A stretch of 64,000 nt of DNA from an uncultured Dehalococcoidia bacterium (GCA_951812825.1 OX638324.1:1983141-2047140), one strand, 5' to 3'. Positions 24,158-32,822 are shown, counted from the first letter of the stretch. Notes: generated by a model not told the origin, from the sequence alone. A program made the numbers and translations.

Positions 24158-25324
24158 TTAGAGGAGGTCCATGTATTTGTAGCCGGAGCCGGTGTTCATG
24201 AGGATTACGTTTTCGGAGCCGGTTAGGAAATTTTGGTCGAGGAGCTTTTTGAGGCCGACGAGGGTGGCGGCGCCTTCCGGGGCGGGGAAGACGCCTTCTG
24301 CAGACCCCATTTCGGTCATGGCGTCGACCATTTCCTTGTCGGAGACGGCGATGGCTGTACCGCCGGTCTCGCGAAGGACTTTGAGGATGATGTAGTCGGC
24401 GAAGACGGCGGGGACGCGGAGGCCTGCGGCGTTGGTGCTGGCGTTGGGGTATTCTTCGGCGGAGTCTTCGCCATCGTGGAAGGCTTTGACGAGGGGTTGG
24501 CAGCCTTCGGCTTGAATGCATATGAACTTGGGCTGGGGTGTGTCTATCCATCCAAGCTGTTGGAGTTCCTGGAAGGCTTTGTGCATGCCGACGATGCCGG
24601 TGCCGCCGCCGGTAGGATAGACGATAACGTCTGGAGCGCGCCAACCGAGGTCCATGGCGAGTTCGAGGGCCATGGTCTTCTTGCCTTCGGCGCGGTAGGG
24701 CTCGCGGAGGGTGGAGAGGTCGAAGAGACCTTCTTTGGCTGCCATTTCCTGGGACATGCGGCCAGCGTCGTTAATGAGGCCTTCGATGAGGATGAGTCGT
24801 GCGCCGAGGGCGCGGCATTCGAGCTGGTTGGCGAGTGGAGCGTCCTGGGGCATGAAGACGGTGGCTTCCATTCCGGCACTGGCGGCGTAGGCGGCAAGGG
24901 CGCCGCCGGCGTTTCCGGCGGTGGGCATGGTTACCCGCATTTCGCCGACCTCTTTGGCCTTTGATACGGCGGCGGAGAGGCCGCGGGCCTTGAAGGAGCC
25001 GGTGGGATTGAGGCCTTCGTCCTTGATGTAGAGATTCTCCAGCCCAAGGGTCGCGCCGAGGTTCTTGGCGCGCATGAGAGGGGTGGCGCCTTCGCCGAGG
25101 GTGACGAGGTTTTCGAGGTCGATGACGGGCATCATTTCGAAGAAGCGCCACATGTTGCTGGCGCGGTCCTTGAAAACGTCGCGGGAGGTGTTCTTGCCGA
25201 TGGCGTCCAGGTTGTAGCGGGCGAAGAGTACTTTTCCGCAGTCAGGGCAGGTGCGGATGGGCTTTTCGTGGGGGAATTCGTTTCCACACCAGGTGCACTG
25301 GAGATGGGTGAAGTAGCTCTTCAT
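24158..25324 (-). CDS. thrC: Threonine synthase
   Basis: A 388-residue fold-type II PLP enzyme. An N-terminal zinc ribbon has CTWC (Cys10, Cys13) and CPDC (Cys26, Cys29). The PLP Lys is Lys112 in LNPTGSFKARG, followed by the TAGNAGGALAAY phosphate loop. It converts O-phosphohomoserine to threonine and phosphate in the cytosol. The ATG at 25324 has AAGGAG at eight bases, and an extended -10-like TGATACAAT is at 25363-25355 on the same strand. The length is typical. It and the gene at 19492 are related; this one is the closer match to canonical ThrC. Confidence 0.85.
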   Translation of the reverse strand: MKSYFTHLQCTWCGNEFPHEKPIRTCPDCGKVLFARYNLDAIGKNTSRDVFKDRASNMWRFFEMMPVIDLENLVTLGEGATPLMRAKNLGATLGLENLYIKDEGLNPTGSFKARGLSAAVSKAKEVGEMRVTMPTAGNAGGALAAYAASAGMEATVFMPQDAPLANQLECRALGARLILIEGLINDAGRMSQEMAAKEGLFDLSTLREPYRAEGKKTMALELAMDLGWRAPDVIVYPTGGGTGIVGMHKAFQELQQLGWIDTPQPKFICIQAEGCQPLVKAFHDGEDSAEEYPNASTNAAGLRVPAVFADYIILKVLRETGGTAIAVSDKEMVDAMTEMGSAEGVFPAPEGAATLVGLKKLLDQNFLTGSENVILMNTGSGYKYMDLL

Positions 25325-25435
25325 TTACGCGCTCCTTGAGGGCAAGATGCCGATATTGTATCATTGCGCCCTGTTGTTCCCCAGGCTTGAGACTTTCCTT
25401 TCAGGATTGGACGACGTCATTGGTTGTGGGGAATT

Positions 25436-25475
25436 CACCCCCATCCTAGCCTTCCCTCATCGAGGGGAAGAGAGG
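25436..25475. repeat. CACCCCCATCC...TCGAGGG repeat, copy 2
   Basis: CACCCCCATCCTAGC followed by CTTCCCTC-atcga-GGGGAAG-type pairing. It lies just upstream of the aminotransferase start and provides the purine-rich sequence ahead of it. Confidence 0.6.
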
Positions 25476-25492
25476 GAGCGAGAGGTATCGTT

Positions 25493-26827
25493 ATGAGCGT
25501 CATCGACGAGAGATATATTCTGAAGCACCCCAAGTCGGCGGAGGCGTTTCGTCAAGCGGCGGACGTGTTTGCGGACGGGGTTACGCACGATACCCGGTAC
25601 GTGATGCCGTTCCCGGTGGTGATGACGCACGGGCAGGGGCCGCTGAAGTGGGACGTGGACGGGAACGAGTACGTGGACTACGTTTGTGGGCACGGTTCGT
25701 TGATTCTGGGACATTCGCATCCGGCGATAACGCTAGCGGTGTCGGAGCAGGTTAGCCGTGGGACGCATCTGGGCGGGAACACGGAGCTGGAGCTGCGGTG
25801 GGCGAAGGCCATCAGGGAGCTGGTGCCATCGGTGGAGAAGCTGCGGTTTCACAGCTCCGGCACGGAGGCCACGATGATGGCGATGCGTCTGGCGAGGGCG
25901 TACACGGGCCGGAACAAGATTGTGAAGTTTCAGGACCATTTCCACGGCTGGAGCGATTACGCCAGCGCGGGTTCGGACGGCGGAACGGGCGGGATTCCGG
26001 CTTCCACGTGGGAGTCGATGATCGTTGTGCCCTCCGGGGACATCAGCGCGGTGGAGGAGACGTTGGGTTCGGACGGGGACGTGGCGGCGGTGATTACGGA
26101 GCCGACGGGGGCGCACATGGGCCAGTATCCCCTTCGCTTGCCCCATTTCCTTCATGATTTGAGGGAAGTGACGGAGCGGTACGGGGTGTTGATGATTCTG
26201 GACGAAGTGGTGACGGGATTCCGGGTGTCGAGAGGCGGCGCGCAGGCGCGATATGGGGTGAAGCCGGACTTGACGACGATGGCGAAGATTGTGGCGGGCG
26301 GGCTGCCGGGAGGTGTGGTTGGAGGACGGGCGGACGTGATCGACATGATTGCCCATACGGGAGACGCGGAGTGGGACAACAACCGTCGGGTGGCGCATCC
26401 GGGTACGTTCAACGCCAATCCGCTATCGGCGGCGGCGGGGGCGACCTGCCTGGAGATGCTGGCTCGTGAGCCGATCAACGAGCGGGCGGATGAGATGGCG
26501 GACAGGCTGCGACGAGGGCTGAACGAGGTGATGGGGAAGATGGAGGTGGCGGGAGTGGCCCATGGAGTCAGTTCGCTGGTGATGGTGGCCTTCGGGGTGG
26601 AGTGCGAGCCGGAGGAGATGTGGAAGCTATCTTCGCATGACGTTCACGCGGCGGCCAAGCCGGGCGCGGCCCAGGGTTTCAAGCGGGGGATGCTGAACGC
26701 AGGGGTGGACGTCATGGGTGGTCGGGGGTTCATCGTTTCGGCGTCGCACACGGACGCGGAGGTGGACAAGACGCTGGCTGCTTTCGAGGAGTGTTTGGCG
26801 GCGATGCGGGAGGACAACCTGGTTTAG
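25493..26827 (+). CDS. Class III aminotransferase, glutamate-1-semialdehyde aminomutase-like
   Basis: A 444-residue PLP enzyme of fold type I. The N-terminal DGNEYVDYVCGHGSLILGHSHP block, the SGTEATMMAMRLAR cofactor segment, FHGWSDYA, the LDEVVTGFR Asp motif and the PLP Lys in TMAKIVAGGLPGG (about residue 265) match the GSA aminomutase (HemL) group. HemL-like paralogs acting on other amines are common, and no other tetrapyrrole gene is near, so a heme role is not assured. I use ATG 25493: the open frame before it (from 25424) is dispersed-repeat sequence. GAGAGG lies upstream at good spacing. Confidence 0.83.
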   Translation: MSVIDERYILKHPKSAEAFRQAADVFADGVTHDTRYVMPFPVVMTHGQGPLKWDVDGNEYVDYVCGHGSLILGHSHPAITLAVSEQVSRGTHLGGNTELELRWAKAIRELVPSVEKLRFHSSGTEATMMAMRLARAYTGRNKIVKFQDHFHGWSDYASAGSDGGTGGIPASTWESMIVVPSGDISAVEETLGSDGDVAAVITEPTGAHMGQYPLRLPHFLHDLREVTERYGVLMILDEVVTGFRVSRGGAQARYGVKPDLTTMAKIVAGGLPGGVVGGRADVIDMIAHTGDAEWDNNRRVAHPGTFNANPLSAAAGATCLEMLAREPINERADEMADRLRRGLNEVMGKMEVAGVAHGVSSLVMVAFGVECEPEEMWKLSSHDVHAAAKPGAAQGFKRGMLNAGVDVMGGRGFIVSASHTDAEVDKTLAAFEECLAAMREDNLV

Positions 26828-26855
26828 GGCAACGCCTGCAGGGAGTCTGTCGTTG

Positions 26856-26884
26856 TTGACAATGGAGAAGCGTGTCCATAATAT
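26856..26884 (+). promoter_or_regulatory. Promoter of the 26974 SBP lipoprotein
   Basis: Perfect TTGACA (26856-26861), 17-base spacer, TAATAT (26879-26884). It sits between the aminotransferase stop and the SBP gene. Confidence 0.7.
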
Positions 26885-26973
26885 ACCGCTCAAGCTAACA
26901 CGGGGGTAAACGCGTGGAGTTTTCCTATGGGGATTAGCCACGCCAAGAAGTTAGGGAAGAAAAGGAGATGCTC

Positions 26974-28938
26974 ATGAGAATCCTAAGACAACGCTCGAGA
27001 TGGTTGCCGGTAGGCCTGCTAGCGCTGGCCGCCCTGCTGACCGTCTTCATTGTTGCGTGCGGAGGAGATGACGAGGAGCCGGAGGCACCGGCAGCGCCGA
27101 CGGCAGCGCCTGCCCCCGCGCCAACGATGGCTGCTACGCCGCCGCCAACGATGGCGCCAACGGCCGCGCCCGCCCCGACGATGGCGCCAACAGCAGCGCC
27201 CGCCCCGACGCCAACGATGGCGCCAACGGCAGCCCCGGCACCAACGGCGCCACCAACGCCGACGCGACAGAGATTTATTCCCGAGGTGACAGAGACACCC
27301 ACACCAGAGCCGACGATGGCTCCAGAACCGGTAGAGTCACGGCTGAAGGTGGCGATTCCCACGCCGAGCTACCAGTTCACCATGCAGCACGCGGCCAACC
27401 AGATTGACGCAAGAATTATGCCGATCTACTCGCACATGGTAGGGCATCATCCGAAGACCAACGTGCAGGAGCCTCAGCTGGCAACCAGTTGGGAGATGGA
27501 GGCGGATGGGAAGACGTACACTTGGAACCTTCGGGAAGGCGTACCGTTCTACAAGAACGCCGAACCCGTAGGCATTGAGTTCAGCGCCAAGGACACGGTG
27601 CATTCCTTCGGCATTTTCGCAGGAGATGTCAGCGAGAGGGTAAGGACCGGACGGCCCGAGTTCGGGATACCGGTTGACGCCGACATTGTGAATGACTACC
27701 AGGTAGTGGTCCGCCTAGCCCAGGTTTCGCTGGACTTGCCATTCCTGCTTTCTGACGAATGGTCAACAGGCGTCAGCAGCAAGGACTGGTGGGATGAGAA
27801 GGGCGAAGACGGCTACTTCGAGGACCCCATCGGCACGGGACCCTGGAGCTATATCGAGCTCAAGACCAATGAGCACGTTATCCACGAGCGGGTGCCGAAC
27901 CACTGGAGAATCACCCCCGAGTTCCCGGAGATCCAGTTCATCTTTGTACCTGAGTCGGCCACTCGGCTGGCAATGCTTATTGGTGGAGAGTCCCACATCT
28001 CTGCCATTCCGAGGGACTTGCATAACCAGGCAGAAGAGCGGGGAATGTTGATATCCAAGAGCACCCTGCCCGCCGTGCACACGCACATCCGCTACTCGTT
28101 CTTCAAGCCGGACAACTACGTGAATCCGGAGACGGGCGAAAGTGCGCCGGGCCAGGTTGCTCACGGGCCGACAGTTGGGTACGATCCCAACGACCCGCTG
28201 CGGAATCCGAAGGCTCGCGGCGCACTAAACCACGCTATCAACTACAACGAGATCAACGATACCTTCTTTGAAGGGGAAGGGTACCCACTGGTGGACTACT
28301 TCCCGCCTTGGCGGAATGACTTCAAGGACGAGTGGGCTCCGGTACCCGGGATCGATGGCAAGACCGGTCGCGACGGCGGTTGGCCCTATGCTTACGACCC
28401 GGACAGGGCGAAGGAACTGCTGGTGGAGGCGGGATACCCAGACGGTTTCGAGACTACGCTGGTAGCCGCCAGCGGACAGTCCGTCATTCAGGAGCAGGGC
28501 GAGATCGGCGAGGTGATCAGAGGTTACTGGGAAGCCATTGGAGTCAGGACCAAGCTGGTGACGGTGCCTGTGGGAGACGTGCTGGGCATGTGGGCGGCCC
28601 GAGATCAGTCCAACACTTCCTACCTGGTGTCGCCGTCCCTAGACCCCATCTGCGTGGCCATGAGCTTCTCGTACTACGAGCGCGGACGGACGATTTGGGA
28701 CCACCAGGAGATCTCCGATTACTACGCGGCGTGCACCCAGTCGACGGACCTGGACGAGCGGCTTCAGCTGGCCCAGGGTCTGGGCGACTGGTGGGTTGAA
28801 AACCACGTAAGCGCGCCCATCACCTGGATCTTCGCCTTCGCCGCGATTAACCCAAACGTGGTGCAGGAATACCAGGTGAACATGCTGCACATGGGACCGA
28901 TCCGATACCACGAGTACACGATACCTGTGTACCAATAG
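26974..28938 (+). CDS. ABC transporter substrate-binding lipoprotein (peptide/nickel family 5)
   Basis: A 654-residue family 5 extracellular solute-binding protein. An N-terminal signal ends in the lipobox IVAC (Cys29), so it is membrane-anchored outside the cell. Residues 31 to about 115 are a low-complexity Ala/Pro/Thr/Met linker with repeated PTMAPTAAPAP units. The SBP domain follows from LKVAIPTP, with the family's GTGPWSYIELKTNEHV block. ATG 26974 is preferred over 26968 because AAGGAG then lies six bases upstream. No permease or ATPase gene is beside it, so it is an orphan binding protein, likely for oligopeptides or a similar large solute. Confidence 0.88.
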   Translation: MRILRQRSRWLPVGLLALAALLTVFIVACGGDDEEPEAPAAPTAAPAPAPTMAATPPPTMAPTAAPAPTMAPTAAPAPTPTMAPTAAPAPTAPPTPTRQRFIPEVTETPTPEPTMAPEPVESRLKVAIPTPSYQFTMQHAANQIDARIMPIYSHMVGHHPKTNVQEPQLATSWEMEADGKTYTWNLREGVPFYKNAEPVGIEFSAKDTVHSFGIFAGDVSERVRTGRPEFGIPVDADIVNDYQVVVRLAQVSLDLPFLLSDEWSTGVSSKDWWDEKGEDGYFEDPIGTGPWSYIELKTNEHVIHERVPNHWRITPEFPEIQFIFVPESATRLAMLIGGESHISAIPRDLHNQAEERGMLISKSTLPAVHTHIRYSFFKPDNYVNPETGESAPGQVAHGPTVGYDPNDPLRNPKARGALNHAINYNEINDTFFEGEGYPLVDYFPPWRNDFKDEWAPVPGIDGKTGRDGGWPYAYDPDRAKELLVEAGYPDGFETTLVAASGQSVIQEQGEIGEVIRGYWEAIGVRTKLVTVPVGDVLGMWAARDQSNTSYLVSPSLDPICVAMSFSYYERGRTIWDHQEISDYYAACTQSTDLDERLQLAQGLGDWWVENHVSAPITWIFAFAAINPNVVQEYQVNMLHMGPIRYHEYTIPVYQ

Positions 28939-28973
28939 GGAGTTTTCCCGGCACAGTAGATTCAGCGATGTTC

Positions 28974-29004
28974 AGAAGAGGCCCGCAGCCAGCGGGCCTC
29001 TTCT
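28974..29004 (+). terminator. Rho-independent-type terminator after the SBP gene
   Basis: Perfect 13-base arms (AGAAGAGGCCCGC and its complement) around the loop AGCCA, followed by a pyrimidine-rich stretch with few T's. It is 35 bases after the SBP stop codon. Confidence 0.75.
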
Positions 29005-29125
29005 CTCTATTTGGTAAGTTTGGAAACCTGTCCGGGGAGTCCGTTGGGCCGTAATGACGGTACGAGGATGAAGGCGGGTGGTTGACGGTGTATCCTGCAA
29101 AAAATGCGAAGGGTTAGTTGACGAA

Positions 29126-30811
29126 ATGAAGATGAGCGGCGGAGAAGCCTTGGCAAAATCCTTGGTCCAAGAGGGCGTTGACGTTATCTTCGGCATCACC
29201 GGGATTGAGATCTACGGTCTGGCGGCCGGACTGCGAGATGAGTCCGGCGTGGGGATGATAACCACCCGCCACGAACAGGCGGCAGCCCATATGGCCGACG
29301 GCTACGCCCGGGCTTCCGGAAGGCCCGGCGTGGCCATGGTGGTCCCAGGCTGCGGCCTGCTCAACGCCGCCTCCGGTCTTGCCACCGCCTATTCCCGCTC
29401 ATCCCCCGTTCTGCTCATTGCGGGACAGATTCCGAGAGGACTGATCGGGAAGAATATAGGCGTGCCTCACGAAATATCCAACCAGGGCGAGGTCGTCCGT
29501 CCCGTCACCAAGTGGCAGCGCATGGTCACGCAGCCCCGGGAGGTCCCCGCCGCGGTCAACGAAGCCTTCCGCCAGATGCGGACCGGCCGGCCTCGTCCCG
29601 TGCTCATCGAAATTCCCCCGGAGGTGGCGGTGGAACGGGAGGAAGTGGAACTGCTGGAACCGGCGCCGGTGTCGCCCATCGTCCCTGGCTCGTCGCTGCT
29701 GCGCCGAGCCGCTGCCGCGATAGCCGAGTCGAAGCTTCCCATCATCTACGCTGGCGGTGGGGTCTCCCGTGCCAACGCGGAAGCCGCCCTTCTTCGTTTT
29801 GCGGAAGCCACCAACATCCCGGTGATCACCTCCAACGGCGGCAAGGGGGTCATGTCGGATAGTCATCCCCTCTGCTACGGCTCCTGCTTCAGTCCCCGCG
29901 GCGAGATACAGGAGATGAACCAGCTGTTCGACGTGATGCAATCCGCCGACCTGGTCATCGGCGTTGGCGCGCGCTTCTCCCTAGGCAACCCCGCCGGGAA
30001 CGATTCCACCCTCGTAAACATCAACATAGACCATAATGAACTTACCAAGGTTCAGACCAACGCCATTCCCCTTCACGGCGACGCTCACGCAACGTTGGAG
30101 GCCCTTCTGCCCGCGGTTTTGGAGGAGAGCGAATCGCCCCGACCATCCCCTGCAGAAGCCGTGGCCGCCGCGCGACGCCTTATCCAGTACCACAACATCC
30201 GGCTTATAGAGCCGCAGTACCGCATCATGGAAACCGTAAAGAAGAGTACGCCGGACGATACCCTCATCGCGTGGGACGTGACCCAGCTAGGATTCTATGC
30301 CCGCACCCACTACCAGGTGAACCATCCCAAGACCTTCATCGACCCTGGCTACGTCTATAACCTGGGCTACGCTCTCCCTACAGCCCTGGGCGCCAAGGTA
30401 GCGCAACCCGATCGTGCCGTTCTCTGCATGGCGGGTGACGGCGGCTTTATGTTCAACGCCTCCGAGCTTTCCACGGCGGTTAAATATGGCATAAACGTGG
30501 TCACCGTGATCTTCCGCAACGACTCCTACGGCAACGTGTCTCAGGACATGAACGAGGTGTTTGGAGGCACTTACGAGACGGATCTGAGCAATCCGGACTT
30601 TGTGAAGTTCGCCGAATCTTTCGGAGCTGTAGGCGTTCGCGCCCGCAATCCGCTGGAATTGGAGACGCTGATTCCGGAAGCGCTGGCGCGGGAGGCCCCG
30701 GTTGTAATCGATGTGCCTATAGAGGATATTCCCATCCCCAAGGCACCGCAGATAGCGCCCTTCTACGCGCTGCCGTGGACGATGCCACAGGAGGGGCTCA
30801 TTCAGTCGTAG
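29126..30811 (+). CDS. ThDP-dependent enzyme, acetolactate synthase-like
   Basis: A 561-residue enzyme of the acetolactate synthase/benzoylformate decarboxylase family. The N-terminal Pyr domain has the catalytic-type Glu in TTRHEQAAAHMADGYAR. The central domain is followed by the PP domain with GDGGFMFNASEL and a NDSYGN Mg2+/ThDP motif at about residues 436-470. I place the start at ATG 29126 or 29132 (MSGGEAL); a GTG at 29078 would add 16 residues. No regulatory small subunit gene is near, so a catabolic decarboxylase or carboligase is as likely as IlvB. The coding strand here is C-rich, unlike its neighbours, which hints at transfer or inversion. Confidence 0.82.
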   Translation: MKMSGGEALAKSLVQEGVDVIFGITGIEIYGLAAGLRDESGVGMITTRHEQAAAHMADGYARASGRPGVAMVVPGCGLLNAASGLATAYSRSSPVLLIAGQIPRGLIGKNIGVPHEISNQGEVVRPVTKWQRMVTQPREVPAAVNEAFRQMRTGRPRPVLIEIPPEVAVEREEVELLEPAPVSPIVPGSSLLRRAAAAIAESKLPIIYAGGGVSRANAEAALLRFAEATNIPVITSNGGKGVMSDSHPLCYGSCFSPRGEIQEMNQLFDVMQSADLVIGVGARFSLGNPAGNDSTLVNINIDHNELTKVQTNAIPLHGDAHATLEALLPAVLEESESPRPSPAEAVAAARRLIQYHNIRLIEPQYRIMETVKKSTPDDTLIAWDVTQLGFYARTHYQVNHPKTFIDPGYVYNLGYALPTALGAKVAQPDRAVLCMAGDGGFMFNASELSTAVKYGINVVTVIFRNDSYGNVSQDMNEVFGGTYETDLSNPDFVKFAESFGAVGVRARNPLELETLIPEALAREAPVVIDVPIEDIPIPKAPQIAPFYALPWTMPQEGLIQS

Positions 30812-30913
30812 TTGTGGTCGGGACGCCGGACTGAGTTTCGGATAAGCAGGGAGTGATTGAAGAACCGGGGGACTGGAGCTTTCAATATTCTCAAAGGCTG
30901 TCTTCACATAACG

Positions 30914-30942
30914 TTGTAAGGAATTTCAATCAACTGTAGAAT
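30914..30942 (+). promoter_or_regulatory. Promoter of the CDF transporter gene
   Basis: TTGTAA (30914-30919), 17-base spacer, TAGAAT (30937-30942), about 52 bases before the ATG at 30995. Confidence 0.6.
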
Positions 30943-30994
30943 GCGAGGGTGTGAAAATACATTGCTGCTGCTACTTCTTGGGGGGGGATGAGCT

Positions 30995-32098
30995 ATGGCA
31001 AGGGCCTCCGGAACTCCTGAACACGATGATCACGGCCATGATGGGCATGACCATAGTGCTCATGACGAGCACGGGGGTGACGCCCACGGGCATGATGACC
31101 ACGAGGGGCATGGGCATGACGATCACGGCGACCACGGGCATGAGGGACATGACCACTCTGCGCATCTGAGGGAAACCAGCAGGCGCAGCTTAGTAATAGC
31201 CCTGGTGCTAATCGGCGGCTTCATGATAGTCGAGGTCATTGGCGGGATATTGTCCGGCAGCCTGGCCCTTATTGCTGACGCCGGCCATATGATCACGGAC
31301 GCCGCGGCCATTGCCCTGGCCCTGTTTGCTCTCTGGGTGTCCGGGCGGCCTGCCTCCGTGGAACGGACCTTTGGGTATCACCGCGCCGAAGTCCTGGCGG
31401 CGATGCTAAACGCCCTCAGCCTTTGGGTGATAGCCGCCTACATCTTCTTCGAGGCCTATCACCGCATCTTTGAGGACACGCCGCATATCGAGGGTGGTCT
31501 CATGCTGGTGGTGGGGACTATCGGGCTGGTAGTGAACATTGTTGCAGCATTCGTCCTCCACCGATCAGCCGGAGAGAGTCTGAACGTGGAGGGCGCGTTC
31601 CTGCACGTCATAGCGGACCTCATAGGTTCCGTTGGAGTTGTAATTTCCGGCATCATTATCGTCACCACGGGCTGGGTGATAGTTGATCCAATCCTCAGCA
31701 TACTGCTTGGCATTCTTATTATCGTCAGCACCTGGCGGCTGGTAGTGAAGGTGTTCAACGTGCTGCTGGAGGCTGTGCCGGAACACATTGACGTTTACGC
31801 CCTCTGCGGCGACATGGAGGATCAGGAGGGGGTGACGGTGATTCACGACGTCCACGTTTGGACTATTTCTTCAGGGTACGACGCTTTGACCTGTCACATT
31901 CTGCTGGACCCTGAACTCTCCACAGAAGAGGTGGATCCCCTGCTTCGGCGGCTGAGGGAGATTGCGATGAAGAAGCACGGCATCAGCCACGTTACGATTC
32001 AGGTGGAGCAGAACGTGGAAGGCTGCACGGAGTTTGATCATGCGGACCATCTGGTAGCAATGAAGCGAAGTCCCGTGAGGAAGCTTCTTCCCTTCTGA
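30995..32098 (+). CDS. Cation diffusion facilitator metal exporter (CzcD/ZnT-like)
   Basis: A 367-residue CDF transporter. Residues 9-57 are a His/Asp loop with 18 His, cytoplasmic in this family. Six hydrophobic helices follow. The metal site of helix 2 is HMITD (His98, Asp102) in ALIADAGHMITDAAA, and the helix 5 pair is in FLHVIADLIGS. The C-terminal domain contains HDVHVWTISSG, the ferredoxin-like metal-sensing fold of CzcD. It exchanges cytosolic Zn2+ (or Co2+, Cd2+, Ni2+) for protons. GGGGGG lies seven bases before ATG 30995. It is convergent with the His/Cys repeat gene, and two strong hairpins separate them. Confidence 0.93.
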   Translation: MARASGTPEHDDHGHDGHDHSAHDEHGGDAHGHDDHEGHGHDDHGDHGHEGHDHSAHLRETSRRSLVIALVLIGGFMIVEVIGGILSGSLALIADAGHMITDAAAIALALFALWVSGRPASVERTFGYHRAEVLAAMLNALSLWVIAAYIFFEAYHRIFEDTPHIEGGLMLVVGTIGLVVNIVAAFVLHRSAGESLNVEGAFLHVIADLIGSVGVVISGIIIVTTGWVIVDPILSILLGILIIVSTWRLVVKVFNVLLEAVPEHIDVYALCGDMEDQEGVTVIHDVHVWTISSGYDALTCHILLDPELSTEEVDPLLRRLREIAMKKHGISHVTIQVEQNVEGCTEFDHADHLVAMKRSPVRKLLPF

Positions 32099-32136
32099 CG
32101 AGACGAACAATCCAGCCCTAAGGCGGAGGAACCAAA

Positions 32137-32170
32137 GGGCGCGGGACATATGTCCCGCGCCCTGCTTTTT
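32137..32170 (+). terminator. Terminator after the CDF gene
   Basis: A perfect 26-base palindrome (32137-32162; arms GGGCGCGGGACAT and complement) followed by TGCTTTTT. It lies 38 bases past the CDF stop codon. Confidence 0.8.
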
Positions 32171-32210
32171 GTCAAGCTAAAGTCCCACAAGGGCGATTGC
32201 GAGAAACGGC

Positions 32211-32244
32211 AAAGGCAGAGGGCATTTTGCCCTCTGCCTTTTGG
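32211..32244 (-). terminator. Bidirectional hairpin terminator
   Basis: Perfect 14-base arms (AAAGGCAGAGGGCA and complement) with the loop TTT and T or A tracts on both flanks. It lies 75 bases downstream of the His/Cys repeat gene on the minus strand and is well placed to stop transcripts from either side. Confidence 0.75.
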
Positions 32245-32318
32245 ATGTTCGTCCTCAGTAAGCGCCGTTCGTCAGGAAGACCAACGACGCCCTAGAGATT
32301 AGCCGAGTCCAGGGGCCC

Positions 32319-32822
32319 TTAAGCGTGGTGCTCGTGGTCGTCACACTCGTGGGGGTCGTGGACGTGGGCGTGATGCTCATGCTCGTCGCACTCGTGGATA
32401 TCGTGGACGTGGGCGTGATGCTCATGCTCGTCGCATTCGTGGATGTTGTGGACGTGGCCCGGCTTATCGGCGTGGTGCTCATGCTCGTCGCACTCATGGA
32501 TATCGTGGACGTGGGCATGGTGTTCATGCTCGTCGCATTCGTGGATATCGTGGACGTGAGCGTGGTGCTCATGCCCGTCGCACTCGTGGACGTTGTGGAG
32601 GTGGCCTGATTCGCCTCCATGGTGCTCGTGCTCGTCGCACTCGTGGACATCATGGACGTGAGCGTGGTGCTCGTGGTCGTCGCACTCGTGGATGTTGTGG
32701 ACGTGGCCCGGCTTATCGGCGTGGTGCTCATGCTCATCGCACTCGTGGATGTCGTGGACGTGGGCGTGATGCTCGTGTCTGTCACACTCGTGGGTATCAT
32801 GCACGTGGTCGGTAGTTACCAT
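32319..32822 (-). CDS. His/Cys-rich repeat protein, probable metal-buffering protein
   Basis: A 167-residue protein made of a five-residue lead (MVTTD) and ten 15-residue repeats of consensus HVHDIHECDEHEHHA. Four-residue spacers (DKPG, GESG, DKPG) follow repeats 2, 4 and 7, and the repeat after each spacer carries Asn at position 4. By my count it has 60 His and 10 Cys, about 36% His. No signal peptide or membrane segment is visible, so it is probably cytosolic. AAAGGGGGG lies close to ATG 32822. The facing CDF exporter suggests Zn2+, Ni2+ or Co2+ buffering or delivery. I do not recognise a named family; Hpn-like and metallothionein-like proteins are functional analogues only. Confidence 0.82.
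   Translation of the reverse strand: MVTTDHVHDTHECDRHEHHAHVHDIHECDEHEHHADKPGHVHNIHECDDHEHHAHVHDVHECDEHEHHGGESGHLHNVHECDGHEHHAHVHDIHECDEHEHHAHVHDIHECDEHEHHADKPGHVHNIHECDEHEHHAHVHDIHECDEHEHHAHVHDPHECDDHEHHA
32322..32807. repeat. Tandem 45-base coding repeats (ten units)
   Basis: The DNA of the His/Cys repeat protein consists of ten 45-base units, three of them followed by 12-base spacers. The units are very similar at DNA level, so expansion and contraction by recombination or slippage is likely. Confidence 0.85.

Noticed and set aside
32255-32800. A 181-codon Thr/Ser/Met-rich frame on the minus strand and Val-rich frames on the plus strand
   Set aside because: They are other-frame readings of the 45-base tandem repeat that encodes the His/Cys protein; their regularity comes from the repeat.
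32322-32807. Regular 45-base repeats considered as a CRISPR array
   Set aside because: There are no unique spacers, the units are contiguous multiples of three, and they encode one continuous protein; no cas genes are present.
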